A program made the translations under genes and the position numbers. Below are positions 1 to 7,356 of a stretch of 51,144 nucleotides of DNA, piece by piece. Under the pieces are notes generated by a model. It was not told the origin of the DNA. It ran no database searches and saw only the letters and a program-made list of their open reading frames with translations. Numbering within the stretch: position 1 is the stretch's first letter; every line of letters begins with the position of its first letter. Source of the DNA: Paenibacillus sp. J5C2022 (GTDB lineage: Bacteria > Bacillota > Bacilli > Paenibacillales > Paenibacillaceae). Location of the stretch: assembly GCF_025567625.1 (NCBI RefSeq), contig NZ_JAOQJC010000052.1:1-51144 (forward strand), in the 5' to 3' direction.

Positions 1-1
1 G

Positions 2-211
2 GAACGCCAATCGCTGTACGCCGCATTCCAGAATGAGGTGTCGCTAACCGACATCGAAGGCGGCAGCCGTCTTGACACTATTCAGAAGCCCCGTGGGGGA
101 GGTTCACTGATATTAATATCGATACTGGTTAGCTTAAGCGGCTATTTAAATGGATTTCCTACATTACATATCATCGATTTGTACATATTCAGCTTGATTT
201 CGAATAATTAA
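2..211 (+). CDS. Possible 3' end of a gene entering from the left edge (unrecognised)
   Basis: An open frame runs from the window edge to a TAA at 209-211 (about 69 codons). Its first 35 codons look coding-like, with mixed charged and polar residues, for instance SLYAAFQNEVSLTDIEGG. The rest turns hydrophobic and AT-rich and may simply be non-coding DNA left open by chance. I do not recognise a family. It may be a genuine C-terminus, a decayed gene end or chance. Confidence 0.2.
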   Translation, partial: ERQSLYAAFQNEVSLTDIEGGSRLDTIQKPRGGGSLILISILVSLSGYLNGFPTLHIIDLYIFSLISNN

Positions 212-282
212 TAGCCAGAAATCCATTTAGCCGTAGCCAATCATTCTTTTCCAACAGAAATAATAGCAGAAAATCCATTTCA
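147..282. repeat. Short inverted copies of AAATGGATTT
   Basis: The block GGCTA..AAATGGATTTC (about 140-158) faces its inverse GAAATCCATTTAGCC (217-231), differing by a three-base insertion, and a further inverted copy AAAATCCATTT lies near 272-282. The arms flank about 60 bases of AT-rich sequence and could fold into a long imperfect hairpin. This may be a terminator-like structure or the remains of a small mobile element. No gene is seen here. Confidence 0.4.
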
Positions 283-321
283 AAGACCAATTGACTATCC
301 AGCAAATGAATACTCTCCAGT

Positions 322-490
322 CGCCAGCAGCACTCACCCTTGCCCGGTAGAGCAGATCAAGGTCACCGGCAGCACTCACCCTTGCCCGGCAGAGCAGATC
401 AAGGTCGCCAGCAGCACTCACCCTTGCCCGGCAGAGCAGATCAAGGTCGCCGGCAGCACTCGCCCTCGCCCAGCGCAGCGGACCACGATC
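322..490. repeat. 42-bp tandem repeat, four units
   Basis: Units begin at 322, 364, 406 and 448 and read roughly GCCAGCAGCACTCACCCTTG followed by CCCGGCAGAGCAGATCAAGGT. The first three are almost identical; the fourth has drifted after its first 15 bases. Because 42 is a multiple of three, the minus strand stays open and gives a 14-residue peptide repeat (ARVSAAGDLDLLC), but I see no ribosome site or plausible protein and treat it as a minisatellite lying just past the 3' end of the SDR gene. Confidence 0.85.
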
Positions 491-511
491 GCTTGCTACG
501 CCCATAAGCCA

Positions 512-1276
512 CTACAAATGAGATCCGCCGCTGGCGTCGATCAACTGTCCGGTTACCCAGCGGCTGTCCGAAGAGGCGAGGAAGGATGCGATAGCCGCGA
601 CATCGTCCGGCTCGCCCCATCGATTGAAGATCGAGAGGCCGGCGGCATACCTCTGCCCGTCAGCATGCTGCAGCGTTCCGGCGTTCATCTCCGTGTCAAT
701 GATGCCGGGAAGGATCGCATTAACCGTAATACCACGGCCGCCTAGCTGCTTGGCCAAGGCGAGCGTCATCGTATTGATGGCCCCTTTGGTTACGCTGTAT
801 GCGAATACGCTAGGTGATGCAACACGCGTAACGAACGAAGAGATATTGATAATGCGCCCTCCATCATTCAGATGAGGCAGAGCTTGCTTGGTGACGAAGA
901 GAGGTGCTTTTACATTCAGGCTCATTACCTCGTCATAAGACTGTTCCGTCATATCCTCCAAGGTCAGAATTTGCCCTATGCCTGCGTTATTAACCAGTAT
1001 GTCGATGCGATTGTGCCCCGTATGCTTAAGCAATTCCTCATCCAGCTCTGAGAAGAAGGAGCGAATGCCGTCAACGGTTTGCAGATCGGCGCCAATAGGA
1101 AAGGCCTTTCCTCCCTCTCGAGTGATTTCTTGGACAACAGCCTCCGCTTCATGCTGCCTGTTCTTATAGTGCACCGCAATCCATGCACCCTCCTGTGCCA
1201 GACGCAATGCGATGCTGCGGCCAATTCCTCGGCTTGCTCCTGTAATCAGAGCCACTTTCCCATTCAGCTTATCCAT
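512..1276 (-). CDS. SDR-family NAD(P)-dependent oxidoreductase
   Basis: A classical short-chain dehydrogenase/reductase of 254 residues, the usual length. The Rossmann motif GASRGIG is at residues 13-19, NNAG at 96-99, the catalytic Ser at 146/147, and the YxxxK pair at Tyr160 and Lys164, followed by the PG motif after strand six. The start is supported by an AGGGAGATG ribosome site just upstream. Substrate cannot be read from the sequence; proteins of this type include 3-oxoacyl-ACP-reductase-like and glucose-dehydrogenase-like enzymes. It stands alone, convergent with nothing obvious and divergent from the ABC operon that begins past 1433. The 42-bp repeats start about 20 bases beyond its stop codon. 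Confidence 0.9.
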   Translation of the reverse strand: MDKLNGKVALITGASRGIGRSIALRLAQEGAWIAVHYKNRQHEAEAVVQEITREGGKAFPIGADLQTVDGIRSFFSELDEELLKHTGHNRIDILVNNAGIGQILTLEDMTEQSYDEVMSLNVKAPLFVTKQALPHLNDGGRIINISSFVTRVASPSVFAYSVTKGAINTMTLALAKQLGGRGITVNAILPGIIDTEMNAGTLQHADGQRYAAGLSIFNRWGEPDDVAAIASFLASSDSRWVTGQLIDASGGSHL

Positions 1277-1432
1277 ACCATCATCTCCCTAATATGATTT
1301 CCACAATAGTTATAGCACAGGCCGATGTGTGATTAATTGCTGTCTTATTCGGGACTCGATTGCGTCATTGCTTCCAGGCTTGGCGAGTTGTTAAGTAAAT
1401 GCGAGTCGATGAAGAATGATGAAAAAGAAATG

Positions 1433-1490
1433 TTGACATCGCGATATGCCGTGTATATACTGTGTATATAGATATAAACAGTATATACAC
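1433..1490 (+). promoter_or_regulatory. Promoter and GntR/YtrA-type operator of the ABC operon
   Basis: A near-consensus sigma-A promoter, TTGACA (1433-1438), 17-bp spacer, TATACT (1456-1461), is overlapped by a perfect 12-bp inverted repeat: GTGTATATACTG (1451-1462) and CAGTATATACAC (1479-1490), 16 bases apart. The left arm covers the -10 box, so a bound repressor would block polymerase. The second gene of the downstream operon encodes a YtrA-type GntR protein, and family members commonly repress their own operon through such sites. The regulator-site pairing is inferred. Confidence 0.85.
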
Positions 1491-1517
1491 AGAAGGACAG
1501 CAAAATCGGCCATGGCA

Positions 1518-1657
1518 CCTCGAAGCTTCAGTAAGCAATGTTGGGCAGTAAGCCCCAAAGCGTCAGTAAGCAATGTTGGGCTGTAAGCTTCGAAGCTTCA
1601 GTAAGCAATGCTGGGCAGTAAGCCTCGAAGCGGCAGCGAGCTGTGTCGAGCCTTGCA
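1518..1657. repeat. 35-bp tandem repeat in the ABC operon leader
   Basis: Three clear units start at 1518, 1553 and 1588, with the shared core CAGTAAGCAATGTTGGGC; a fourth, from 1623, is strongly degenerate. The block lies between the promoter (1433-1461) and the first start codon (1739), so it would be part of an unusually long transcribed leader of about 270 bases. It shares no obvious sequence with the 42-bp repeats beyond the SDR gene. Confidence 0.8.
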
Positions 1658-1738
1658 AGCATGAAGGATTATCAAGGGAATCATCGACATCAAACAGGAA
1701 AGAGGCTGTTCGGGTATGCAGATAAGGAGGAAGCGGGG

Positions 1739-2467
1739 ATGAATGTATGGCGAGGCGCATGGTTTTTGGCCAAGCATGAGCTAGTGCGGGCGAGGTGGAA
1801 GCACCTTATCATCTTCATCATAATCGGATATATGCTGATGATGATGATTCCATGGTTCAGCAGCGCATTGAAGGGGGAAGCGGACGGCATTGAGTATTGG
1901 GCGATCGATTTCATTACGGTGACGATCTTGCCGGTATTCGGCTTCAGCGCCACTCAATATTATACGAGGACTTGGAGCGGGGACCTATACACCAGAAGGC
2001 TGGCTTATTGGCGAACGCTCCCCATATCGATCACTACGATCGTGCGAGGGCGAGTGCTGATGTTGCTGCTGAACGGAATGTTGGGGTATGTAGTGTTTTT
2101 TGTACTGTATTATCTGGGATTGAAATCGTTGAACAACTCCGTGGACGTTCTGCACTTTATCATGCACGCGGTCGTTCTAACATGCGTGGCTGTAATCATT
2201 AGCATGTTCTATGTCTATATGGAGCTCGGTTTTTCATCGAAAGCTTACTTTGTGATTACGTTAGTTACCATGTTCCTCATTCTATTTCTCATCTTGCTGG
2301 CATCGTTCGTAACCGGCAACAGCTTAGTGCTGAAGAGCTATGAGCTTATTGTCGAAGGCAAGGGGTGGTATCTGACAATTATAAGCTTGCTGCTTGCTGC
2401 GCTTGCTGTATTTACAGGCATTCGACTGATCGAAAGCAAGCTGGAGAAGCGAAATTTCTATAGCTAA
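1739..2467 (+). CDS. ABC-2-like multi-pass membrane protein, first gene of the GntR-ABC operon
   Basis: A 242-residue protein with about six hydrophobic segments, starting with a short cytoplasmic stretch (MNVWRGAWFLAKHELVRARW) and ending in a basic tail (ESKLEKRNFYS). This layout fits the permease half of an ABC exporter. I chose the ATG at 1739 because AAGGAGG (1724-1730) sits eight bases upstream; the longer frame from 1643 runs through the repeat block and has no ribosome site. Two ATPases and a second permease follow in the operon, so this protein probably pairs with the ATPase at 2894. The transported substrate is unknown. YtrA-type operons in Bacillus respond to cell-wall-active antibiotics, a reasonable but unproven guess here. 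Confidence 0.75.
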   Translation: MNVWRGAWFLAKHELVRARWKHLIIFIIIGYMLMMMIPWFSSALKGEADGIEYWAIDFITVTILPVFGFSATQYYTRTWSGDLYTRRLAYWRTLPISITTIVRGRVLMLLLNGMLGYVVFFVLYYLGLKSLNNSVDVLHFIMHAVVLTCVAVIISMFYVYMELGFSSKAYFVITLVTMFLILFLILLASFVTGNSLVLKSYELIVEGKGWYLTIISLLLAALAVFTGIRLIESKLEKRNFYS

Positions 2468-2483
2468 CGACACAGGAAAGCGG

Positions 2484-2897
2484 GTGAAAATTATGCGGCT
2501 GCCCATCGTTATCAATGAACATAGTGCAGAGCCGCTCTATCATCAGATTGAAGTCCAGCTTAGAGCGTTAATCGTAAGCGGCCAGTTGGAGGAGGGCACA
2601 ATGCTTCCCTCCATTCGCGAGCTGGCCGGGATGATGAAGTGCAGCGTCATTACCGTCAAGCGTGTATATCGCGATCTGGAAGCGGAAGGACTGCTTCGTA
2701 CAAGGCAAGGGACAGGTACCTTCGTTACGCATGCCGGAGAAGGAGATCGCGACCGCCAGCGTTTGTCTTCTGTTGTGGAAGCATTGGAGCTTGCTCTGCA
2801 GGCGGCAATCCGCGTGCAGTGTACGAGAGAAGAGCTGGAGGAATTGTTCAGAGCCGCTATGCGACAACATTACGACAAGGGAGGCGAATCCACATGA
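2484..2897 (+). CDS. GntR-family transcriptional regulator, YtrA subfamily
   Basis: A 137-residue regulator with an N-terminal winged helix typical of GntR proteins: EPLYHQIEVQLRALIVSGQL, then LPSIRELAGMMKCSVITVKR, ending near residue 80 with GTGTFV. Only a short helical tail of about 50 residues follows, which is the YtrA-subfamily layout (no ligand-binding domain, tail used for dimerisation). The start could be the GTG at 2484 or the ATG at 2493; AGGAAAG lies at 2474-2480. Its stop codon overlaps the ATG of the next gene, indicating translational coupling. It is the likely ligand of the 1451-1490 inverted repeat, which would make the operon self-repressed. Confidence 0.9.
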   Translation: MKIMRLPIVINEHSAEPLYHQIEVQLRALIVSGQLEEGTMLPSIRELAGMMKCSVITVKRVYRDLEAEGLLRTRQGTGTFVTHAGEGDRDRQRLSSVVEALELALQAAIRVQCTREELEELFRAAMRQHYDKGGEST

Positions 2898-3829
2898 ACG
2901 AAGAAATAGCTCTGCGATTCGAAGGCATCGAGCATCGAAGAACAACTTTCCGGCTGGGGCCGCTCTCGCTGGACATTCCGAAGGGATACATTACAGCGAT
3001 CGTAGGGCCTAATGGCAGCGGCAAGAGCTCGCTGTTCCGACTTGCGCTTAACCTGACGCAGCCGGATTCCGGCAGCTTGACGATGCTTGGCGAGAAGGTA
3101 GGCAAGTATCCCGACGAGTACCTGAAGCAGCGGATCGGCTATCTGTCAGAGGACTCCTCCTCCCACGATGACAGCATACGCGGCAATGCGAAGGCGGAGT
3201 TCCACAGCTTCTGGTATCGTAACTGGGATGTGAATCTATATCAGGAATTGCTGCAAATGTTCAAAATTCACGATCATCAGCCGCTCAGCAAAATGTCCAA
3301 AGGGATGCGACGTAAGTTCGAGTTCACGCTGGCGATGGCGCATCATCCGGAGTTGCTGCTGCTGGATGAGCCGTCCTCGGGACTTGATCCGCTGGCATGG
3401 AAGTCGATGATCGAGGTGCTTCACCGTTATATGGATCGGGGAGATCGAACGATTCTTATGGCGACGCATATTGTCGAGGAAGTGCGAAGGCTCGCCGATT
3501 ACATCGTATTCATGGTGCAAGGCCAGGTGCTTGGCGTATACGAGAAAGATGAGTTGTTCAGCAACTGGATGAGCTTGTATGTGAGCTGCGAGAGAACCTC
3601 CTATAAGCTGCTGGAGAATATGCCCGGTCAATGCGCGATTGAGCATGCAGGAGGCGCCACCTATCGGGTGACGACCGATCAGGCGATGGCAGCGGAGCAG
3701 TGGTGCAAGCAAGAAGATGTAACGATCGTTAGCAGAGGGTCCATGGAGCTGGACGATATATTGGCTGTGCTGATGGAGCAGAGCGGGTTCGGAATACGAG
3801 CATATGAAGCGAGGGGAAATGGGAAATGA
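2894..3829 (+). CDS. ABC transporter ATP-binding protein
   Basis: A 311-residue nucleotide-binding subunit. Walker A is GPNGSGKSS at residues 38-46, the signature is MSKGMRRK, Walker B is LLLLDEPSSGLDP and the switch histidine sits in ATHIVEEV. The last 90 residues form a C-terminal extension seen in drug-exporter-type ATPases. The start at 2894 overlaps the regulator's stop and has AAGGGAGG about nine bases upstream; the longer open frame from 2639 lies inside the GntR gene and is not real. The end overlaps the next gene by four bases (ATGA). It probably energises the membrane protein at 1739. Substrate unknown. Confidence 0.9.
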   Translation: MNEEIALRFEGIEHRRTTFRLGPLSLDIPKGYITAIVGPNGSGKSSLFRLALNLTQPDSGSLTMLGEKVGKYPDEYLKQRIGYLSEDSSSHDDSIRGNAKAEFHSFWYRNWDVNLYQELLQMFKIHDHQPLSKMSKGMRRKFEFTLAMAHHPELLLLDEPSSGLDPLAWKSMIEVLHRYMDRGDRTILMATHIVEEVRRLADYIVFMVQGQVLGVYEKDELFSNWMSLYVSCERTSYKLLENMPGQCAIEHAGGATYRVTTDQAMAAEQWCKQEDVTIVSRGSMELDDILAVLMEQSGFGIRAYEARGNGK

Positions 3830-4728
3830 AACCATTGGTAGTGGAAAATGTGGAGAAGCAATACGGGGACAAAAAAGCTGTTAACGGCATCAGCTTCGAG
3901 GTAAGCGAAGGGGAAATCTACGGTCTGCTCGGCGCCAACGGTGCGGGCAAGACGACGACGATGCGGATGGTGCTCGGCTTGATCTATCCCGACGGAGGCA
4001 GCATTAAGTACCATGGCAAGCCGTACGGGAATGAGCTTCTGAGCTTGCTGGGCTACTTGCCGGAAGAGAGAGGATTGTATCCGAAGGTGCGGGTCAGCGA
4101 TCAGCTCATCTATCTGGCGCAGCTGCGGGGCATGTCGAAGGGCGATGCGGATCGCAATCTGAAAATGTGGCTGGAGCGCTTCGAAGTCCCTGAAAATTAC
4201 AATAAAAAGGTGGAGGAGCTGTCCAAGGGCAATCAGCAAAAAATTCAGTTCATCGCCTCGATCCTGCACAAGCCGAAAATCGTCATCCTCGACGAAGCGT
4301 TCAGCGGACTTGATCCTGTCAATGTGGAGCTGCTGAAGTCGACGGTGAAGGAGTTGAGAGATGCCGGAACGAGCTTCCTGTTCTCTACTCACCGGATGGA
4401 GCATGTCGAGGAGCTGTGCCGCAACATCAGCATTCTCCATCGCGGCAATGCCGTATTGAAGGGCAACCTGAAGGAGATAAAAGGGAAGTTCCCGAAGGAA
4501 CGCGTCATTTTGAGCACTGCAGGAGAAGTGAACGGTCTGGAGGGACTGGACGGCGTCACCGGCGTGAAGCATCATGCATACGGCTACGAGATTGGTATCT
4601 CCCGCGAAGAAGCTGGCAAGAGCATCTTGCAGCTGGCGATGGAGCAATCGACCGTCACGCGTTTTGAAATTATGGAACCGACTTTGAATGAAATCTTTAT
4701 TAAAACGGTAGGTGAGCGAAATGAATAG
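3826..4728 (+). CDS. ABC transporter ATP-binding protein, NatA-like
   Basis: A 300-residue ATPase with Walker A GANGAGKTT (residues 36-44), the variant signature LSKGNQQKIQF, Walker B KIVILDEAFSGLDP and the switch region STHRMEHVEEL. The LSKGN signature and the roughly 80-residue C-terminal extension are typical of NatA/YhaQ-type exporters, which pair with NatB-type permeases such as the one encoded next. It overlaps its upstream neighbour by four bases and its downstream neighbour by eight, so all three are probably translated together. Known NatAB pumps export sodium; whether this one does cannot be told from sequence. Confidence 0.9.
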   Translation: MKPLVVENVEKQYGDKKAVNGISFEVSEGEIYGLLGANGAGKTTTMRMVLGLIYPDGGSIKYHGKPYGNELLSLLGYLPEERGLYPKVRVSDQLIYLAQLRGMSKGDADRNLKMWLERFEVPENYNKKVEELSKGNQQKIQFIASILHKPKIVILDEAFSGLDPVNVELLKSTVKELRDAGTSFLFSTHRMEHVEELCRNISILHRGNAVLKGNLKEIKGKFPKERVILSTAGEVNGLEGLDGVTGVKHHAYGYEIGISREEAGKSILQLAMEQSTVTRFEIMEPTLNEIFIKTVGERNE

Positions 4729-6019
4729 TTTCTGGACAGTTGTCGGATTTACAGTTCGCAATAAAGTGAAGGGCAAAGCCTTCATTATCTCTACGCTCGT
4801 ATTCGCCCTTCTGTTGACCATTGGCTGCAATGTGCCTTATCTCATTAAAGTGTTCAAAGGCGACGAGGAGAAAGTATCGCAAATCGGCTATATTCAAGGG
4901 GCAGACCCAACCGGCGATCACTTGAAGGCGTACTTCGACGGTATAGAAGATTCCAGCATCGTCATGATGCCGTTCCAGGATAAAGGAGATACGGCCGCCA
5001 ACGAGAAACAGCTCAAGGGAGCGATTGGCGACGGATTGATCAAGGGTTATCTGGAATTCGGCGAGAAGACCGAAAGCGGCTTCCCGGTGATGACCTACAA
5101 GTCGGAGAAGCTGATGGAATATCAGATGACATCTTCCTTGCAGAGAGCGCTGCAGATGATTCGCCAAGCCATCGTATTGAAGGATGCGGGGCTTACCGAT
5201 AAGCAGATGGCGCAGTTGAACGCTCCGATTAACATTGACGTCGTTCAGATCTCCACTTCGGAAGGCGCAGGCACAGTAGGGGAAGGCAAGTCGTCCGATG
5301 AGCAAGGCGTATCCATGGCCCTCGTCTATGTGATCATCATTTTCCTGTTCATGGCTGTCATGATCTCCGGTCAGATGATTGCTTCCGAGATTACGGCGGA
5401 GAAGAGCTCGCGTGTCATGGAAATTCTCATTACGAGCGTGTCGCCGCTGAAGAGCATGTTCGGCAAAATCTCAGGCATGTTCGTCGTGGTCATGATTCAG
5501 ATCATAGCTTACGTCGCGACCATATTCATCAATATCAACCTGCCGCACAACCAGGAATTGATGAGCGACCTGAATATCGATTTGTCCAGCGTCGATCCGG
5601 CTCTGCTGATCTATTCGCTAATCTACTTCTTAACCGGCTTCTTCCTGTTCGCTACGCTGTATGCCGCAATCGGCTCTATCGTCAGCCGCACGGAGGATCT
5701 CGGTCAGGCGATCATGCCGATGACGATCGTCTCGCTGGCAGGCTTCTACATTGCAATTTTCAGCATTAGCACGCCTGACAGCATGCTGGTGAAGGTGACA
5801 TCGTTCATTCCCCTGTTCTCGCCGTTCGTCATGGTGCTGCGACTGGGCTTGACCGATCCGCCGGTATGGGAAGTGCTGCTGTCAATCGGCCTGCTGCTAG
5901 CGGGCATCTATGTAGCGGTGTACATCTCGGCCAAGATTTACCGCACTGGCGTATTGATGTACGGCAAGCGTCCGAGCTGGAAGGAAATCCGCAAGGCGAT
6001 GAAGGCTTACAAGATTTAA
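4721..6019 (+). CDS. ABC transporter permease, NatB/YhaP-like
   Basis: A 432-residue membrane protein of the ABC-2 type. One N-terminal transmembrane segment (about residues 20-42) is followed by a large extracytoplasmic domain of about 160 residues, then five or six closely spaced transmembrane segments beginning at MALVYVIIIFLFMAVMISGQ. The motif SEITAEKSSRVMEILITSVS after that segment is characteristic of NatB-like permeases. The ATG at 4721 was chosen over the GTG at 4712 because GGTGAG lies just upstream. It is the last gene of the operon and pairs with the NatA-like ATPase. No clear terminator follows; the next DNA is a sulfatase remnant. Confidence 0.88.
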   Translation: MNSFWTVVGFTVRNKVKGKAFIISTLVFALLLTIGCNVPYLIKVFKGDEEKVSQIGYIQGADPTGDHLKAYFDGIEDSSIVMMPFQDKGDTAANEKQLKGAIGDGLIKGYLEFGEKTESGFPVMTYKSEKLMEYQMTSSLQRALQMIRQAIVLKDAGLTDKQMAQLNAPINIDVVQISTSEGAGTVGEGKSSDEQGVSMALVYVIIIFLFMAVMISGQMIASEITAEKSSRVMEILITSVSPLKSMFGKISGMFVVVMIQIIAYVATIFININLPHNQELMSDLNIDLSSVDPALLIYSLIYFLTGFFLFATLYAAIGSIVSRTEDLGQAIMPMTIVSLAGFYIAIFSISTPDSMLVKVTSFIPLFSPFVMVLRLGLTDPPVWEVLLSIGLLLAGIYVAVYISAKIYRTGVLMYGKRPSWKEIRKAMKAYKI

Positions 6020-6021
6020 TG

Positions 6022-6143
6022 AACATAGCTGCCATCAGCATGCAAGGCTATCGGATGGGATATGTGGGGAAATGGCATGTCAGTCACGAGTATACTCCCC
6101 TTGATTACGGCTATGAACATTACGTATCCGAGAAGGATTGCTT
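6022..6143 (+). pseudogene. Sulfatase remnant
   Basis: Directly after the permease stop, one frame encodes MQGYRMGYVGKWHVS and then TPLDYGYEHYVSEKD (from 6040 on). GYxTxxxGKWH is a hallmark of the sulfatase family, lying past the catalytic Cys/Ser motif. Neither the N-terminal catalytic part nor the rest of the protein is present, and nothing recognisable continues past about 6143. I read it as a small internal scrap of a deleted sulfatase gene. It marks the junction between the GC-rich ABC operon and the AT-rich region that follows. Confidence 0.7.
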
Positions 6144-6223
6144 TCATCAATTCCTATGCAGGATGATCCAAAAACGAGGAGACAGCTTTTTGCTTGGGCG
6201 TTCATTGATTATTTATTTAAAGC

Positions 6224-6258
6224 AAAAACAAGGGAGCCACAACGTTGGCTCCCTTGTT
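6224..6258 (-). terminator. Intrinsic terminator of the PhyH-family gene
   Basis: A 13-bp perfect stem, AACAAGGGAGCCA (6227-6239) with TGGCTCCCTTGTT (6246-6258), has a six-base loop and is followed on the minus strand by a T run (AAAAA at 6224-6228 on +). It begins seven bases past the dioxygenase stop codon. The stem could also weakly stop transcription coming from the left. Confidence 0.85.
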
Positions 6259-6264
6259 CATACT

Positions 6265-7221
6265 TCAACAAAGCTTCTCCTTCTGCCACCGAATTTTCTC
6301 ATTCCATGGGATGTAGTCAAAGCTTATATTACTCCAATAATATTGGAGTTCCTCGCGTTCCCACCCTTCGTATAGCTCTTCCCAGGTGAACGGTCCATGA
6401 GGGAGGAGCGATCTTGCCTCGATAGGCTGGCTAATGGGCTGCAGCCTGACGTCAATGGAAAGTCGTATTCGATCTCTCTGTTTATTCGGAATGGATTTGT
6501 GAACGGTCAAGCTAGGAAATGTGAGCATATCTCCAATTTCATAATCCGTGCCTGCCCACTCATACCCAAGATTGCACAGAATAGTTTCCAGTCCTCCCGC
6601 GCCTTCATGCCCGGTTGTCACGTCTAGCAATCCTGCTTTATGACTCCCTTCCAAGACAGTCAGCCCTCCCAGAGACATGGGAACGTCTCCGAGAGGAGCC
6701 CAACAGGTCCAAGTGTGCTCAGTTCCTTGAATATGGAGGAAATCCTGGTGAGAGGGGGTCGGTTTGGCATCCTTATGAGGTAACATAATTCTAGCAATGT
6801 TTCGAGGATGCGGGAAGGGCTCATCTTCAAATAGCATTCGGAAGAGGTCCTTTAGTTTTGGATCATGTGTAATAGCATGGAAAGATTGCAGTTTCTGTAC
6901 CTCTTTGTAGAGGGATAAAGGTACGCCGTTTCCGTTCTCGTTGATTTGCTGAATAGGGACCCTATTTATCCGATTGATGTCAGCTATACCTTCTATTAAG
7001 TTTGCATTCGGCGACAAATAACCGAATTTATCCACGATTTGCAGCATCTCGCGGCGAAGCTTAAGCATCTTCTCTGGTTCAAAAAAATGCTTGAAAAATA
7101 AATATCCATTCTTTTCTGCTCGAGCTCTTAGTTCTTCTGGGAGCTTCATCAAGCTAGTGGAATCTTCAAACTTTTTGGATATTTTCTTCTTGTCTGCATC
7201 AAACATATTGAGGTTCTTCAT
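6265..7221 (-). CDS. Phytanoyl-CoA dioxygenase (PhyH) family protein
   Basis: A 318-residue Fe(II)/2-oxoglutarate-dependent oxygenase of the PhyH family. The iron-binding HxD motif is His158-Gln-Asp160 (PSHQDFLHIQG) and the distal His is His241 (TVHKSIPN), followed by RIRLSIDVR, whose arginines are candidates for 2-oxoglutarate binding. The ATG at 7221 is preceded by AAGGAAGG with eight-base spacing; the GTG nine bases upstream is too close to that site. A TATAAT-like -10 lies on the minus strand at 7257-7262 with no good -35, which fits activation by the AraC protein encoded 135 bases upstream on the same strand. PhyH proteins of this kind in Paenibacillus-type genomes often sit beside AraC regulators, with unknown substrates. 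Confidence 0.88.
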   Translation of the reverse strand: MKNLNMFDADKKKISKKFEDSTSLMKLPEELRARAEKNGYLFFKHFFEPEKMLKLRREMLQIVDKFGYLSPNANLIEGIADINRINRVPIQQINENGNGVPLSLYKEVQKLQSFHAITHDPKLKDLFRMLFEDEPFPHPRNIARIMLPHKDAKPTPSHQDFLHIQGTEHTWTCWAPLGDVPMSLGGLTVLEGSHKAGLLDVTTGHEGAGGLETILCNLGYEWAGTDYEIGDMLTFPSLTVHKSIPNKQRDRIRLSIDVRLQPISQPIEARSLLPHGPFTWEELYEGWEREELQYYWSNISFDYIPWNEKIRWQKEKLC

Positions 7222-7356
7222 AAGCAACACCTTCCTTTACACTTCATGGTATTACTATTATAAGAAAGGATAGTTGCGAAGTATTTAGTGCCAGCTGTAC
7301 AAAAGTTGCACTTTACCGACATCCCTTTAGGGAAGCGTTATGCAGAGGGGCTTCAG

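Noticed and set aside
227..505. 92-codon open frame on the minus strand across the 42-bp repeats
   Set aside because: It is open only because the repeat period is a multiple of three; the peptide is a 14-residue repeat with a tail unlike any protein, and there is no ribosome site.
322..1657. CRISPR array (two short-repeat blocks)
   Set aside because: The repeats are directly tandem without unique spacers of constant length, and no cas genes are present.
1643..1738. N-terminal extension of the first ABC membrane protein through the repeat block
   Set aside because: No ribosome site precedes 1643, the added residues are hydrophilic and repeat-derived, and an ideal AAGGAGG serves the ATG at 1739.
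3679..4830. 383-codon open frame on the minus strand opposite the NatA-like gene
   Set aside because: It is the shadow of two well-supported ATPase/permease genes; the protein has no recognisable motif and no ribosome site.
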